NCBI RefSeq assembly: GCF_017526105.1
Contig: NZ_CP071839.1
Coordinates: 2,842,501 to 2,906,500, forward strand
DNA length: 64,000 nt
Origin: Streptomyces cyanogenus
Lineage (GTDB): Bacteria > Actinomycetota > Actinomycetes > Streptomycetales > Streptomycetaceae
Direction: 5' to 3'
The translations under genes and the position numbers were made by a program. A model generated the notes under the pieces. That model saw nothing but the letters and a program-made list of their open reading frames with translations. It had not been told where the DNA came from and did no database searches. Every line of letters begins with the position of its first letter. Position 1 is the first letter of the stretch. Below are positions 50,992 to 63,963 of this stretch, in pieces.

Positions 50992-52227
50992 TCAACCGGC
51001 CCTCACCCGCAGTTCCTTCACCCCGTTGATCCACGCGGAGCGCAGGCGGCGCGGGGGGTCGGTCAGGCGCAGGCCGGGCATCGCGTCGGCCACGGCGTTG
51101 AAGATGAGGTCGATCTCCAGGACCGCGAGGGACTTGCCGAGGCAGTAGTGGGGACCGCCTCCGCCGAAGCCCAGGTGCGGGTTGGGATCGCGGGTGATGT
51201 CGAAGGTGTCGGGGTCGGTGAAGACCTCCGGGTCGTGGTTGGCGGAGGCGTAGAAGAGCCCGACCCGGTCGCCCTTCCTGACGAGGACCCCGCCCAGCTC
51301 CGTGTCCTGGGTCGCCGTCCGCTGGAAGGAGTTGACCGGAGTCGCCCAGCGGACGATCTCCTCGGCCGTGGTCGACGGGCGCTCGCGGCGGAAGAGGTCC
51401 CACTGGCCGGGGTGGGTGAGGAAGGCGTGCATGCCGTGGGTGATGGCGTTACGGGTCGTCTCGTTGCCGGCCACCGCCAGCATCAGCACGAAGAAACCGA
51501 ACTCGTCGGAGTTCAGGTTGCCCTCGTCCTCGGCCGCCACCAGGGTCGTCACGATGTCGTGCGCCGGGCAGCGCTTGCGCTCGGCGGCCATGTTCATGGC
51601 GTACGCGATGATCTCGGCGGCCGACTGGGCGCCGACCTCCTCGGTGATCGCGTACTCGGGGTCGTCGTAGGCGATCATCTTGTTGGACCAGTCGAAGATC
51701 TTGGACCGGTCGTCCTGCGGGACCCCGATCAGCTCGGCGATCGCCTGGAGCGGCAGCTCGCACGCGACCTCGGTGACGAAGTCGAAGGGCCCGGAGCGGG
51801 CACGGGCGGCGGCGGCGATCGCCTCGGCGCGGGCCCGCAGCCGGTCCTCCAGCGCACGGATGGAGCGTGGCGTGAACCCGCGCTGCACTATCTGCCGGAC
51901 CCGCGTATGTTCCGGTGGATCCATGTTGAGCAGGATCAGCCGCTGCGCCTCGATCGCGTCGCGTTCGATGTGCTCGTTGAAGCGGATGATCGCGGTGTTG
52001 AGGGAGGAGGAGAACAGTTCCGGGTGCGTCGAGACGTACTTGACGTCGGCGTGCCTGGTCACGGCCCAGTAGCCGGCGTCGGCGAAGCCCGCGATGCCGT
52101 GCGGCTGCGGGATCCAGCGGACCGGCTCGGTACGGCGCAGCTCGGCGAACTCCGGGAGGGGCACACGGTGGTGCAGCAGATCGGGGTCGGTGAGGTCGAA
52201 CCCGTCGGGCAGCGCTGGACAGGGCAT
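50992..52227 (-). CDS. cyp125: CYP125-like steroid C26/27 monooxygenase
   Basis: A 411-aa cytochrome P450. Motifs are AGNETTRNAITHG (I helix), EEIVRW (ExxR) and FGGGGPHYCLGKSLA with heme-ligand C362. The N-terminus DGFDLTDPDLLHHRVPL, the LLNMDPPEHTRVRQIVQRGF block and ADAMPGL-type C-terminus strongly resemble mycobacterial CYP125, which oxidises the sterol side chain at C26/27 (residue memory, no alignment run). Its promoter has a near-KstR site and it is divergent from the FadA5-like thiolase, both expected of a sterol side-chain regulon. The electron donor is probably the 3Fe-4S ferredoxin at 24269. GGAG lies 7 nt before the ATG. Confidence 0.88.
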   Translation of the reverse strand: MPCPALPDGFDLTDPDLLHHRVPLPEFAELRRTEPVRWIPQPHGIAGFADAGYWAVTRHADVKYVSTHPELFSSSLNTAIIRFNEHIERDAIEAQRLILLNMDPPEHTRVRQIVQRGFTPRSIRALEDRLRARAEAIAAAARARSGPFDFVTEVACELPLQAIAELIGVPQDDRSKIFDWSNKMIAYDDPEYAITEEVGAQSAAEIIAYAMNMAAERKRCPAHDIVTTLVAAEDEGNLNSDEFGFFVLMLAVAGNETTRNAITHGMHAFLTHPGQWDLFRRERPSTTAEEIVRWATPVNSFQRTATQDTELGGVLVRKGDRVGLFYASANHDPEVFTDPDTFDITRDPNPHLGFGGGGPHYCLGKSLAVLEIDLIFNAVADAMPGLRLTDPPRRLRSAWINGVKELRVRAG

Positions 52228-52247
52228 CGGCGACTCCAGCCATCTGA

Positions 52248-53848
<1,601 letters not shown>

Positions 53849-53868
<20 letters not shown>

Positions 53869-54676
53869 AGCGGTCCTCCATCACGCGTCGGATCAGCTCC
53901 GCCGAGTCTTTGAGGGAGAGCGCGGCGGCCTGAAGATGATCGTAACGGAGCGAGCAGTCTTTGACCGTCTCCGGGTTTGCTGTGGGATGCCCACTGCCGT
54001 AGGTCTCGGTATAGAGGATGGTCGGATCACTGGCAAAGCGATAGAGGTCGAATGCGCCGGTGAGCCCAGCGTGTGAACCGACAGAGAACGGCAACACCTG
54101 GATGTTGATCCGGGGGTTGTCCTCGAAGGTCAACAGGTGGGCCAGTTGACCCCGCATGGTCTCCCTGTCGCCGATCTCCAAGTGCAGCGCAGCCTCGCTG
54201 AGGACCGCCCAGAAGACGGGCGGCTCCTCCTTCTCGAAGACCTGCTGACGTGCCAGACGAACGGCGGTGCGGTCATCGAGCTTGCTCCGATTCACTGCTC
54301 CGAGCACGGCGCGTGCGTATGCCGGAGTCTGGAGCAAGCCAAGGACCATGTGCGTCTGGAAGGAGCAGATTTCTACGGCCCTCACCTCCAACTCGGCAAC
54401 TTCCCGGAACCACGTCGGAAGTTGGCTCCGCATCACCAGCGGAACAAGTCGAGTCAGTAGCCCACCCGTCCCCAGCGCGACATCCACCCGCTCGCTGAAT
54501 TCCAGAGATGGCAGCTTCCGTGCCGTTTCGATCTGGCCGATCAGCGACCCGGTGTAGTTGACGATCTCGCCGAGCTGCCGCTGCGTAAGCCCCGCCGCCT
54601 CCCGGCACCGGCGCAACTCGAAGCCGTAGTAGTCGAGCGGCGAGGCGCCGGGGTCGAGGGTGTTGATGTTCACCAC
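53849..54676 (-). CDS. XRE regulator with DUF5753 domain
   Basis: A 275-aa protein. The N-terminal helix-turn-helix is GLTQRQLGEIVNYTGSLIGQ (residues about 25-44), followed by a DUF5753 domain (VLGLLQTPAYARAVLGAVNR, then FEKEEPPVFWAVLSEAALHL). It is a WhiJ/AbaA-locus-type regulator of development and antibiotic production. The GTG at 54674-54676 follows GGGGA. It overlaps the DUF397 gene and is divergent from an ATPase-like gene, the standard three-gene layout. Confidence 0.9.
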
Positions 54677-54727
54677 GGCAAGTCCCCTCTCGGACAGGTT
54701 GTGTTCACCCGGTAGCCCAGCGTAGTG

Positions 54728-55171
54728 ATGCGCCGTCAGCCTCGTCCTGTGAACCTCGACTTTCCCCACACTCCCCAGTACCGCATGCAGCTCACCGTGG
54801 GCGAGCACTCGGTACGCCACATCCGCCGCATCGTCCGCTCGCTGCTGGACGAGTGGCAGTTGCAGGAGCTGACGTTCGCCGTCGAGCTGGGCGTGAGCGA
54901 GTTGGTGACGAACGTCGTACGGCATGTGCCGGACCGGCGTTGCACGCTCGTGGTGGCACGGCAGACCGCGGGCGTCCGGGCAGAAGTGACCGACGGTTTC
55001 ACCGGGCGGCCCCGACTGGAGCCGGACGCGGACCGGGACGCGGAGAGCGGGCGGGGTCTGGCGCTGCTCGACGCCGTCGTGGACAAGTGGGGGGTGTCGA
55101 CGGGGGCCGGGGGCGGAAAGACGGTCTGGTTCGAGTGCGGCTTCCAGGACGTTTCCGCGGGGCCCGACTGA
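54728..55171 (+). CDS. Anti-sigma-type ATP-binding protein (HATPase_c)
   Basis: A 147-aa RsbW-like ATPase domain. The N-box is ELGVSELVTNVVRHV, the G1 region EVTDGFTGRP (D and G intact) and the G2 region SGRGLALLDAVVDKWG. It is a putative serine kinase or ligand-binding partner of the XRE regulator, from family knowledge. No ribosome-binding site is evident; a GTG lies one codon before the ATG at 54728. Confidence 0.85.
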   Translation: MRRQPRPVNLDFPHTPQYRMQLTVGEHSVRHIRRIVRSLLDEWQLQELTFAVELGVSELVTNVVRHVPDRRCTLVVARQTAGVRAEVTDGFTGRPRLEPDADRDAESGRGLALLDAVVDKWGVSTGAGGGKTVWFECGFQDVSAGPD

Positions 55172-55435
55172 AACCGGTGCCGGTCGGGGCCAGTGCCCGA
55201 GAACCCCTCGGTTGCACGTCAGGCGCGCGACAAGGATCACAGTGAGCAGGTGGAATGCCACTGCGTGAGCGGGCAGACGTACCTGCGTATCCCTGCTTTC
55301 GATGCCCTATGCACCCAAACGCATACGGCATGTAAAGGGCAGAACTCCCCCTATGGTCGTTTTTCGGCCCGTCGCACGTCACCGCCGCCGTCCGGGCCCG
55401 TCCCCGTCCCCGTCGAAAGGTAGGCGAGCCCCGTT

Positions 55436-56809
55436 TTGGCGACCGCCGCAGCCGCTCTCCCGCATCAGAAGACCCGCCGGGCCTCGAAGGCCCACGACGT
55501 CACCGTCACCGACCCCGCGCTCGTCAGGCGCGCCGTGAAGGCGGCCGCGCTCGGCAACGCCATGGAATGGTTCGACTTCGGTGTCTACAGCTACATCGCC
55601 GTCACCCTGGGCAAGGTCTTCTTCCCGTCCGGCAACCCGACCGCGCAGCTGCTGTCGACGTTCGGCGCCTTCGCGGCGGCCTTCCTGGTCCGCCCGCTCG
55701 GCGGCCTCGTCTTCGGTCCGCTGGGCGACCGCGTGGGCCGGCAGAAGGTCCTCGCCGTCACCATGATCATGATGGCGGTCGGTACGTTCGCGATCGGCCT
55801 CATCCCGTCCTACGCCACCATCGGCGTCGGCGCGCCGCTGCTGCTGCTCGCCGCCCGGCTGGTGCAGGGCTTCTCCACCGGCGGGGAGTACGCGGGCGCC
55901 ACGACGTTCATCGCCGAGTACGCGCCCGACAAGAAGCGCGGCTTCCTCGGCAGCTGGCTGGAGTTCGGCACCCTCGCCGGCTACATCGGCGGCGCGGGCC
56001 TGGTCACGCTGATGACCGCCCTGCTGTCCTCGGACGACCTGACGGCCTGGGGCTGGCGCATCCCGTTCCTGATCGCGGGCCCGATGGGCATCATCGGTCT
56101 GTACCTGCGGATGCGGCTGGAGGAGACCCCGGCGTTCGCGGCGGAGGTCGCCAAGGCCGAGGCCGCCCGGCCGAAGGTGCCGCTGCGCGAGATGATCACC
56201 GGTCAGTGGAAGTCCCTGTTGCTGTGCATGGCCCTGGTCCTGGTCTACAACGTCACCGACTACATGCTGCTGTCGTACATGCCGAGCTACTTCACCAGCG
56301 AGCTGAAGTACGACGAGACGCACGGGCTGCTGGTCGTGCTCGCGGTGATGGTCCTGATGATGGTCGTCCAGCCGTTCGCCGGCGCGCTGACCGACCGGAT
56401 CGGGCGGCGACCGGTGATCGCGGCGGGCTGCGCCGGCTTCCTGTTCCTGTCGGTCCCGGCCCTGCTGCTGATCCGCCAGGGCAGCCTGCTGGCCGTCGGC
56501 CTGGGCATGGGCGCGCTGGGCCTGCTCCTGGTGTGCTTCACGGCGGCCATGCCGGCCGCGCTGCCCGCGCTCTTCCCGACCCGGGTGCGCTACGGGTCCC
56601 TGTCCGTCGGGTTCAACGTGTCCGTGTCGCTGTTCGGCGGGACGACTCCGCTGGTCGTGACCGCGCTGATCAGGGCGACGGGCAACATGATGATGCCCGC
56701 GTACTACATGATGGCCGCGGCCGTCGTGGGCGGTGTCGCCGTGTGGCGGATGTCGGAGTGCGCGGGACGGCCGCTGCCCGGTTCCGCCCCGTCCGTGGAA
56801 GGCCGCTAG
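55436..56809 (+). CDS. MHS-type MFS transporter, ProP-like
   Basis: A 457-aa 12-helix transporter of the metabolite:H+ symporter family. ALGNAMEWFDFGVYSYIAVT is the signature first helix of ProP, and FSTGGEYAGATTFIAEYAP follows. It likely takes up compatible solutes or dicarboxylates. The start is uncertain: a TTG at 55436-55438 begins the conserved N-terminus, with AAAGG about 14 nt upstream. Confidence 0.87.
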   Translation: MATAAAALPHQKTRRASKAHDVTVTDPALVRRAVKAAALGNAMEWFDFGVYSYIAVTLGKVFFPSGNPTAQLLSTFGAFAAAFLVRPLGGLVFGPLGDRVGRQKVLAVTMIMMAVGTFAIGLIPSYATIGVGAPLLLLAARLVQGFSTGGEYAGATTFIAEYAPDKKRGFLGSWLEFGTLAGYIGGAGLVTLMTALLSSDDLTAWGWRIPFLIAGPMGIIGLYLRMRLEETPAFAAEVAKAEAARPKVPLREMITGQWKSLLLCMALVLVYNVTDYMLLSYMPSYFTSELKYDETHGLLVVLAVMVLMMVVQPFAGALTDRIGRRPVIAAGCAGFLFLSVPALLLIRQGSLLAVGLGMGALGLLLVCFTAAMPAALPALFPTRVRYGSLSVGFNVSVSLFGGTTPLVVTALIRATGNMMMPAYYMMAAAVVGGVAVWRMSECAGRPLPGSAPSVEGR

Positions 56810-56870
56810 GCCGCTGGGCCGGGACTGTCTCAGCCGCTGGGCCTGAAGACCGCCTCACCCCTCGGCGGGT

Positions 56871-56895
56871 GCGCCCGGACCCCCGGTCCGGGCGC
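56871..56895. terminator. Bidirectional terminator hairpin
   Basis: A perfect 11-bp stem GCGCCCGGACC / GGTCCGGGCGC with a 3-nt loop, between the convergent ProP-like and TipAS genes. Confidence 0.8.
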
Positions 56896-56930
56896 GCCCG
56901 CCCGTGCATGCCCTGGCCCGTGTCGCCCGA

Positions 56931-57338
56931 CTACGCCGGAGCCTTGGCCCCTGCGCTGGGGGCGAACCCGCTCCCCTGCTCGGCGAACACCTTGATCGCG
57001 GCGCCCATGAACTCTGCCATCCCGGGGTGGTAGGAATCGTGGAACGCCCTCATGGCCTCGTCCTCGGCATAGAAGAGCGACATGCCGACGTAAGCCTCCC
57101 TGGAGGGGGTGTAGAACCGGCAGACGATGTCGAAGTGTCTGCGGACGAGCTCCTGGATCTGCTGGTCCCCGGGCAGGGAGCCGCCCTCCAGGAAAGCCGT
57201 GATCTCCCGGTACAGGACGTCCCAGTCCCGGTGGACCCGCTCCCTGTCCACATGTTCCCAGCCGTTGGTCCCGGCAAGGCTCTTCGCCTGCTCCTGGGCC
57301 AACGACCGGCGGCACTCGTCCTCGTAACTGTTCCCCAC
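56931..57338 (-). CDS. Stand-alone TipAS-type drug-recognition domain protein
   Basis: A 135-aa helical protein matching the TipAS antibiotic-binding domain (HVDRERVHRDWDVLYREITA, DQQIQELVRRHFDIVCRFYT, then YVGMSLFYAEDEAMRAFHDS and HPGMAEFMGAAIKV). In TipAL this domain follows a MerR helix-turn-helix; here only the binding domain is present, as in TipAS itself, which sequesters thiopeptides. The Cys in DIVCRF sits where TipAS attaches thiopeptides covalently by family knowledge, but its equivalence is not proven. The GTG at 57336-57338 is chosen (GAGGGG about 11 nt upstream). Confidence 0.8.
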   Translation of the reverse strand: MGNSYEDECRRSLAQEQAKSLAGTNGWEHVDRERVHRDWDVLYREITAFLEGGSLPGDQQIQELVRRHFDIVCRFYTPSREAYVGMSLFYAEDEAMRAFHDSYHPGMAEFMGAAIKVFAEQGSGFAPSAGAKAPA

Positions 57339-57821
57339 GGCACCGGTTCCCCTCGTTCGCCACCTCTCAGGTGGATCCCCGGGAGGCCGCCGGCATGTCG
57401 ACATCGGCCGGCCGCCGATGATCAATTGCCGGTCCAGGCCGAACGGTGACACACAGCCACCGGGTCGGCAAACCATTTCTCGGGCTCTCCGGCGCTCCGT
57501 CCCGGTCAGCCGGCGACGGAAAGGCGCAGCTCGGCCGGCACCGGGTCCGGCTCCATGACGGCCGACCGGTCGACACACCGTCCCGCACCCCGGCGCCGCC
57601 CGCTGGTCCTGCGCGATCCGAAGGGGAGGGCCTGGGCCGCAGGGGTGCGGGTCGTCCGCCGGGTACGGGTCCGTCCTGCCCGGCGCGCGGTGCCCCGCAC
57701 CCCCGAGGAGCGGCGGGGCCGTCGGCTTCCAGGCGCCGCCCCGGCCCGCTGATTGTCCTGCCGGAGACGGTGCTCTGCTGCGATCATCGAATCAGGACAC
57801 TCGGGAAAGGCAGCAGACGCT
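57339..57821. other. About 480 nt without a recognised gene
   Basis: It contains a 19-bp dyad CATCGGC-N5-GCCGATG at 57402-57420 and GC-rich inverted tracts near 57690. All frames are of low coding quality. Confidence 0.5.
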
Positions 57822-58493
57822 ATGAGCGGGTCGCAGCTCTGGGACGACGTCGACGACTACTTCATCAGCAATCTCTCACCGGACGACGAGGCCCTGTGCG
57901 CGGCCCTGCGCGACAGTGACGCCGCCGGGCTGCCCGCCATCGCGGTCACGGCCGCGCAGGGCAAGTTCCTCCAGCTGCTCGCCCAGGTGCAGGGCGCGCG
58001 GCACATCCTGGAGATCGGCACGCTCGGCGGGTACAGCACGATCTGGCTGGCCCGCGCCCTGCCCGAGGACGGCAGGCTGATCTCGCTGGAGTACAGCGCC
58101 AAGCACGCCGAGGTGGCCGTGCGGAACATCGCCCGCGCGGGCCTGGACCGGATCGCGGAGGTGCGGGTGGGGCCGGCGCTGGAGTCGCTGCCCAAGCTCG
58201 CCGACGAGAACCCGGCCCCCTTCGACCTGGTCTTCATCGACGCGGACAAGGTCAACAACCCGCACTACGTGGAGTGGGCGATCAGGCTCACCCGGGCGGG
58301 CAGCCTGATCGTGCTGGACAACGTGGTGCGCGGCGGCCGGGTGGCCGACCCGGGCAGCACCGAGCCGGACGTCGTCGGCACCCGCGCCGCGATCGAACTG
58401 ATCGCCGGCCACCCCCGGCTGACCGGTACGGCGATCCAGACGGTCGGCAGCAAGGGCTACGACGGTTTCGCGCTGGCCCGGGTGCTGGGCTGA
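57822..58493 (+). CDS. O-methyltransferase, CCoAOMT family
   Basis: A 223-aa methyltransferase of the caffeoyl-CoA/catechol O-methyltransferase type. SAM site ILEIGTLGGYSTIWLARALP, then LISLEYSAKHAEVA, and the metal site FDLVFIDADKVNN and IVLDNVVRGG with Asp ligands. It methylates a catechol or hydroxyl of a small molecule. AAAGG lies 12 nt before the ATG. Confidence 0.92.
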   Translation: MSGSQLWDDVDDYFISNLSPDDEALCAALRDSDAAGLPAIAVTAAQGKFLQLLAQVQGARHILEIGTLGGYSTIWLARALPEDGRLISLEYSAKHAEVAVRNIARAGLDRIAEVRVGPALESLPKLADENPAPFDLVFIDADKVNNPHYVEWAIRLTRAGSLIVLDNVVRGGRVADPGSTEPDVVGTRAAIELIAGHPRLTGTAIQTVGSKGYDGFALARVLG

Positions 58494-58518
58494 GGGCACC
58501 GGCTCGCGGTGGGCCGGC

Positions 58519-58911
58519 TCACAGGTCGTGGTAGAAGCCGACGTTGACGCTGCGCGGCGCGGTGCGGTCCTGGATGACGATCTCGCCGGACCCGCCGTGC
58601 GGCAGCGGCACGGTCGCGCCGTAGCCGACGGGCTGCACCTGCGGTCCGACGGTGAGATGCACCTCGGACGCCGGGTCGGGCTGGGAGCCGCGCAGCCAGG
58701 TCAGCTGCCAGGTGCCGTCCGGGCCGCACAGGAACTCCAGGTGGACGCGGGAGACGAACAGCCAGTCCTCGGGGGTGGCCAGCCGGCACAGCGCCCCGTC
58801 GCGGCCGACCCGCAGGACGGCGCCGGGCTCGCTGGGGGCCTCGGCCATCATCATGCCGGCGGTGGCGCCCGTGTCGGCCCCGGAGACGGCGGCCATGGTG
58901 AGTTCGAGCAC
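58519..58911 (-). CDS. FHA-domain-like protein
   Basis: A 130-aa protein with an FHA-like beta-sandwich: VLRVGRDGALCRLATPEDWL, then FVSRVHLEFLCGPDGTWQLT with the S-R-V-H motif expected for FHA phosphothreonine binding, and GATVPLPHGGSGEIVIQDRT. The GTG at 58909-58911 follows GGGGGA by 7 nt. It has no partner kinase nearby. Confidence 0.82.
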   Translation of the reverse strand: MLELTMAAVSGADTGATAGMMMAEAPSEPGAVLRVGRDGALCRLATPEDWLFVSRVHLEFLCGPDGTWQLTWLRGSQPDPASEVHLTVGPQVQPVGYGATVPLPHGGSGEIVIQDRTAPRSVNVGFYHDL

Positions 58912-59023
58912 GAGCGTTCCCCCTGAAACGTCCTTGTGCGGTGCTGGGTTGCGGCGGGCGCTGTGCGTCACCGCCGCCGAATGATAAAACGCCCGGCGGG
59001 GCCGCGTCCGGCACAATGGGTTC

Positions 59024-59467
59024 ATGACCGAGCGAAAGCCACCGGGTGTGCCGTTCGAGTCGTGGGTGGACAAGCAGATCCGCGACGCGCAGGGGCGCGG
59101 GGAGTTCGACCGGCTGCCGGGGGCGGGCGCGCCGCTGCCTTCGGAGGTCGACTCCACGTACGACGAACTGTGGTGGGTCAAGCGGAAGTTGGTGCGTGAG
59201 GGGCTGGCCGTGCTGCCGCCCGCGCTCGCGTTGCGCAAGGAGGCGGAGGACGCGCTGGAGGCGGCGTACGCGGCGCCCTCGGAGCGGATCGCCCGGAAGA
59301 TCATCGAGGATGTGAACGTCCGGATCCGGGACATGATGTTCAAGCCGCCGCCCGGTCCGCCGCTGGGCAGGAAGCCGTACGACGTCGAGGAGGTCGTACG
59401 GGAATGGCGGCAGCGCAGGGCTGCCGCCAGGGGTGACGACGGGGGCGTGGCCGGCTCAGCCGTGTAG
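59024..59467 (+). CDS. DUF1992 (DnaJ-C28-like) protein
   Basis: A 147-aa protein with the DUF1992 core: SWVDKQIRDAQGRGEFDRLP, GAGAPLPSEV and WWVKRKLVREGLAVLPPALA. It is a conserved protein of unknown function, sometimes fused to J-domains. CACAAT ends 6 nt before the ATG and no ribosome-binding site is visible, so it may be leaderless. Confidence 0.9.
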   Translation: MTERKPPGVPFESWVDKQIRDAQGRGEFDRLPGAGAPLPSEVDSTYDELWWVKRKLVREGLAVLPPALALRKEAEDALEAAYAAPSERIARKIIEDVNVRIRDMMFKPPPGPPLGRKPYDVEEVVREWRQRRAAARGDDGGVAGSAV

Positions 59468-60538
59468 CAGCCGCCCGGCCAGTTCCCGGTAGTCGCGCAG
59501 GGCGAGCCGCAGCTGCTCGGTGTCGGCCTCGGCGCCGGGGTCGCGCGCCTCGGTTTCCTGCCAGGACATCCGCAGGGTACGGCGGCGGCGCGTCACGGCC
59601 TCGGTGAACCGCGCGGTGATCTCCTCCAGGGCTCGGTCGGCCTCTTCGACGGCCTCCCTGGGGTCGTCCACGAACCCGACGGCCACCTCGCGCAGCCGGT
59701 GCTCCCACTGATCCGTCTCCTCGTGCGGCAGGAGCGGGGCGCCGGTGCCGGAGGGTGCGGTGGCGGTCGCTGGCGCCGTCGGCCAGGAGTCCGTTCCCCG
59801 CCCGTTGGCCGTACGGGCCTCGCGCCCGCTGGCCGCACCGACGGCGGGCGCACCGAGCCCGTCGTCCGGCATGATCCCGTCCTCGTCCACCGAGCCCGCA
59901 CCGGCGATCCGGCCGCCCTGCCCGCCGGGCTCCGCCGACGCGTCCGGCCCCCGCCGACCGCTGCCGGGCGTCTGCGACGCCAGGTCCTCCGTGCCGGGCC
60001 GCAGCCCCTCCGAGCCGTGCTCGTGCCTCGGGGCCGGTTCGCTCTCCGGGCGCCGGCCGCCCTCCGGGGCCCCCGCCGGCCCCGGAGGCGGCGGAGTCTC
60101 CTCGGGCGCGCGATCGTCCCCGGTGAGCCCTTCCTTCCCGGGTCCGGCCGCCCACGCGGGCCGACCACCGCCGTCCGCGCCCTGGGCCGTACCACTCGCT
60201 TCCGTCCCCAGGTCCCGACCGCGTGCGGCCTCCTCGGCCGCCGGCCGGTCGCCGGTGCTCCCGCCGGGAGCCCCGCCGCTCGGGTCCGCACCGGTGAGCC
60301 GTCCGCCCGTGCCCTCGGCCGAGCCGCGGGCCGGGCTCGTACGGGGTGCCGGTTCGCCGGGGAGGCGTTCGTCCGGGCGGGGCTCTCTCGGGGTGCGGTG
60401 GGCCGGGAACGCGTCGCCCGGGGACCACTCGTCCCTGTCCGGCGACTCCTGCTCCGGCGTCCACTCGTCCCCCTGGGGACGGGTGAAGCGCTCGGTGCGG
60501 TGCCGGTCGCCGCCGGGGCCGCTCGTCCTGTCCGTCAT
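59456..60538 (-). CDS. Disordered protein with C-terminal helical domain
   Basis: A 360-aa protein. Residues 1-270 are almost pure Gly/Pro/Glu/Arg-rich disorder (for example GPGGDRHRTERFTRPQGDEW). The last 85 residues form a helical domain (DQWEHRLREVAVGFVDDPRE, ending ALRDYRELAGRLLHG). The same helical pattern (FVxxPREAVxEADR) occurs in the neighbouring gene, so the two are paralogous at their helical parts. Convergent overlap with the DUF1992 gene (12 nt). Confidence 0.82.
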   Translation of the reverse strand: MTDRTSGPGGDRHRTERFTRPQGDEWTPEQESPDRDEWSPGDAFPAHRTPREPRPDERLPGEPAPRTSPARGSAEGTGGRLTGADPSGGAPGGSTGDRPAAEEAARGRDLGTEASGTAQGADGGGRPAWAAGPGKEGLTGDDRAPEETPPPPGPAGAPEGGRRPESEPAPRHEHGSEGLRPGTEDLASQTPGSGRRGPDASAEPGGQGGRIAGAGSVDEDGIMPDDGLGAPAVGAASGREARTANGRGTDSWPTAPATATAPSGTGAPLLPHEETDQWEHRLREVAVGFVDDPREAVEEADRALEEITARFTEAVTRRRRTLRMSWQETEARDPGAEADTEQLRLALRDYRELAGRLLHG

Positions 60539-60543
60539 GGCGT

Positions 60544-61221
60544 TCAGCTCTCCTTCGGTCGGCTCCGGTGCAGAGCCCACGACGTGTGGGAGCGGGCGTG
60601 GGAGCGGTTCGCAGCGGGCGGCGCCGTGCGCTCCGCACCGGCCGGGGCCCGGTGCCGGCCGGACTCGGCGCTGGTCAGCTCCTCGAAGAGGGCGCGTGCG
60701 CCGAGCAGCGCCGACCGCAGCTCCTCGGTCGCCGCGCCGGACCCGCCCGCCCCGTCGCCGGCGCCCGTGCGGGCGGCCCGGTGCACCTGCCGGTATCCGT
60801 CGACGTGTTCGGGGTGGTGCACGGACAGCGCGGCGAGCTGCTCCTCGTACCGCCCGCCGTCCGGGTAGCCCCGCACGGCGGCGAGTTCCGCGAGCAGCCG
60901 GTCGGCCTCGGCCACCGCCTCCCGGGGCGATTCGACGAAGTGTTCCTGCACGGCGGTCCAGCGGTCCGCGTACCGCTGCCGCTCGGCGCCGTCCAGCGGC
61001 CGCTCCCGCAGCTCACCATGGCGTTCGACGCGCTCGGCAAGCTCTCGTTCGGCGGCCTTGGTGTCCCCGTCGTGCAGGGCCAGGACCCGCTCGTACTCGG
61101 GCCCGAAGCGCCGCTTCAGGCTGCCGCCGTGCCTGCCGCGGCTGCGCACGACCAGGGTGGCCGCACCGACGACCACGACCGCTGCGATCACGATCAACAG
61201 AATGATCAAGCCTGTGGACAT
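60544..61221 (-). CDS. Single-pass membrane protein with helical cytoplasmic domain
   Basis: A 225-aa protein. It starts with a membrane helix (MSTGLIILLIVIAAVVVVGA), then a charged helical region with RFGPEYERVLALHDGDTKAA and FVESPREAVAEADRLLAELA, the same block as in the disordered neighbour, and an Arg/Ser-rich tail. GGAAGG precedes the ATG at 61219-61221. It lies immediately upstream of the disordered gene (5 nt), so they are cotranscribed and may form a membrane-cytoplasm pair. The function is unknown. Confidence 0.85.
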   Translation of the reverse strand: MSTGLIILLIVIAAVVVVGAATLVVRSRGRHGGSLKRRFGPEYERVLALHDGDTKAAERELAERVERHGELRERPLDGAERQRYADRWTAVQEHFVESPREAVAEADRLLAELAAVRGYPDGGRYEEQLAALSVHHPEHVDGYRQVHRAARTGAGDGAGGSGAATEELRSALLGARALFEELTSAESGRHRAPAGAERTAPPAANRSHARSHTSWALHRSRPKES

Positions 61222-61367
61222 GGTTGCCTTCCGCTCGGACCGGCCCCGCTGGCCGGTTCTCCCTTCGGGTGACCCGGAAGCAGGCCCACAAACGGCTCCC
61301 GGCCCCGCCACGGCGGCGCCCATATCCGGTTGCGGAGGGCACGGGGCGGCTCCCGACAATGGCCGGC

Positions 61368-63963
<2,596 letters not shown>

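Noticed and set aside
57339..57821. Candidate genes on both strands in the gap before the O-methyltransferase
   Set aside because: Frames are short, Arg/Pro-rich and lack ribosome-binding sites or family similarity.
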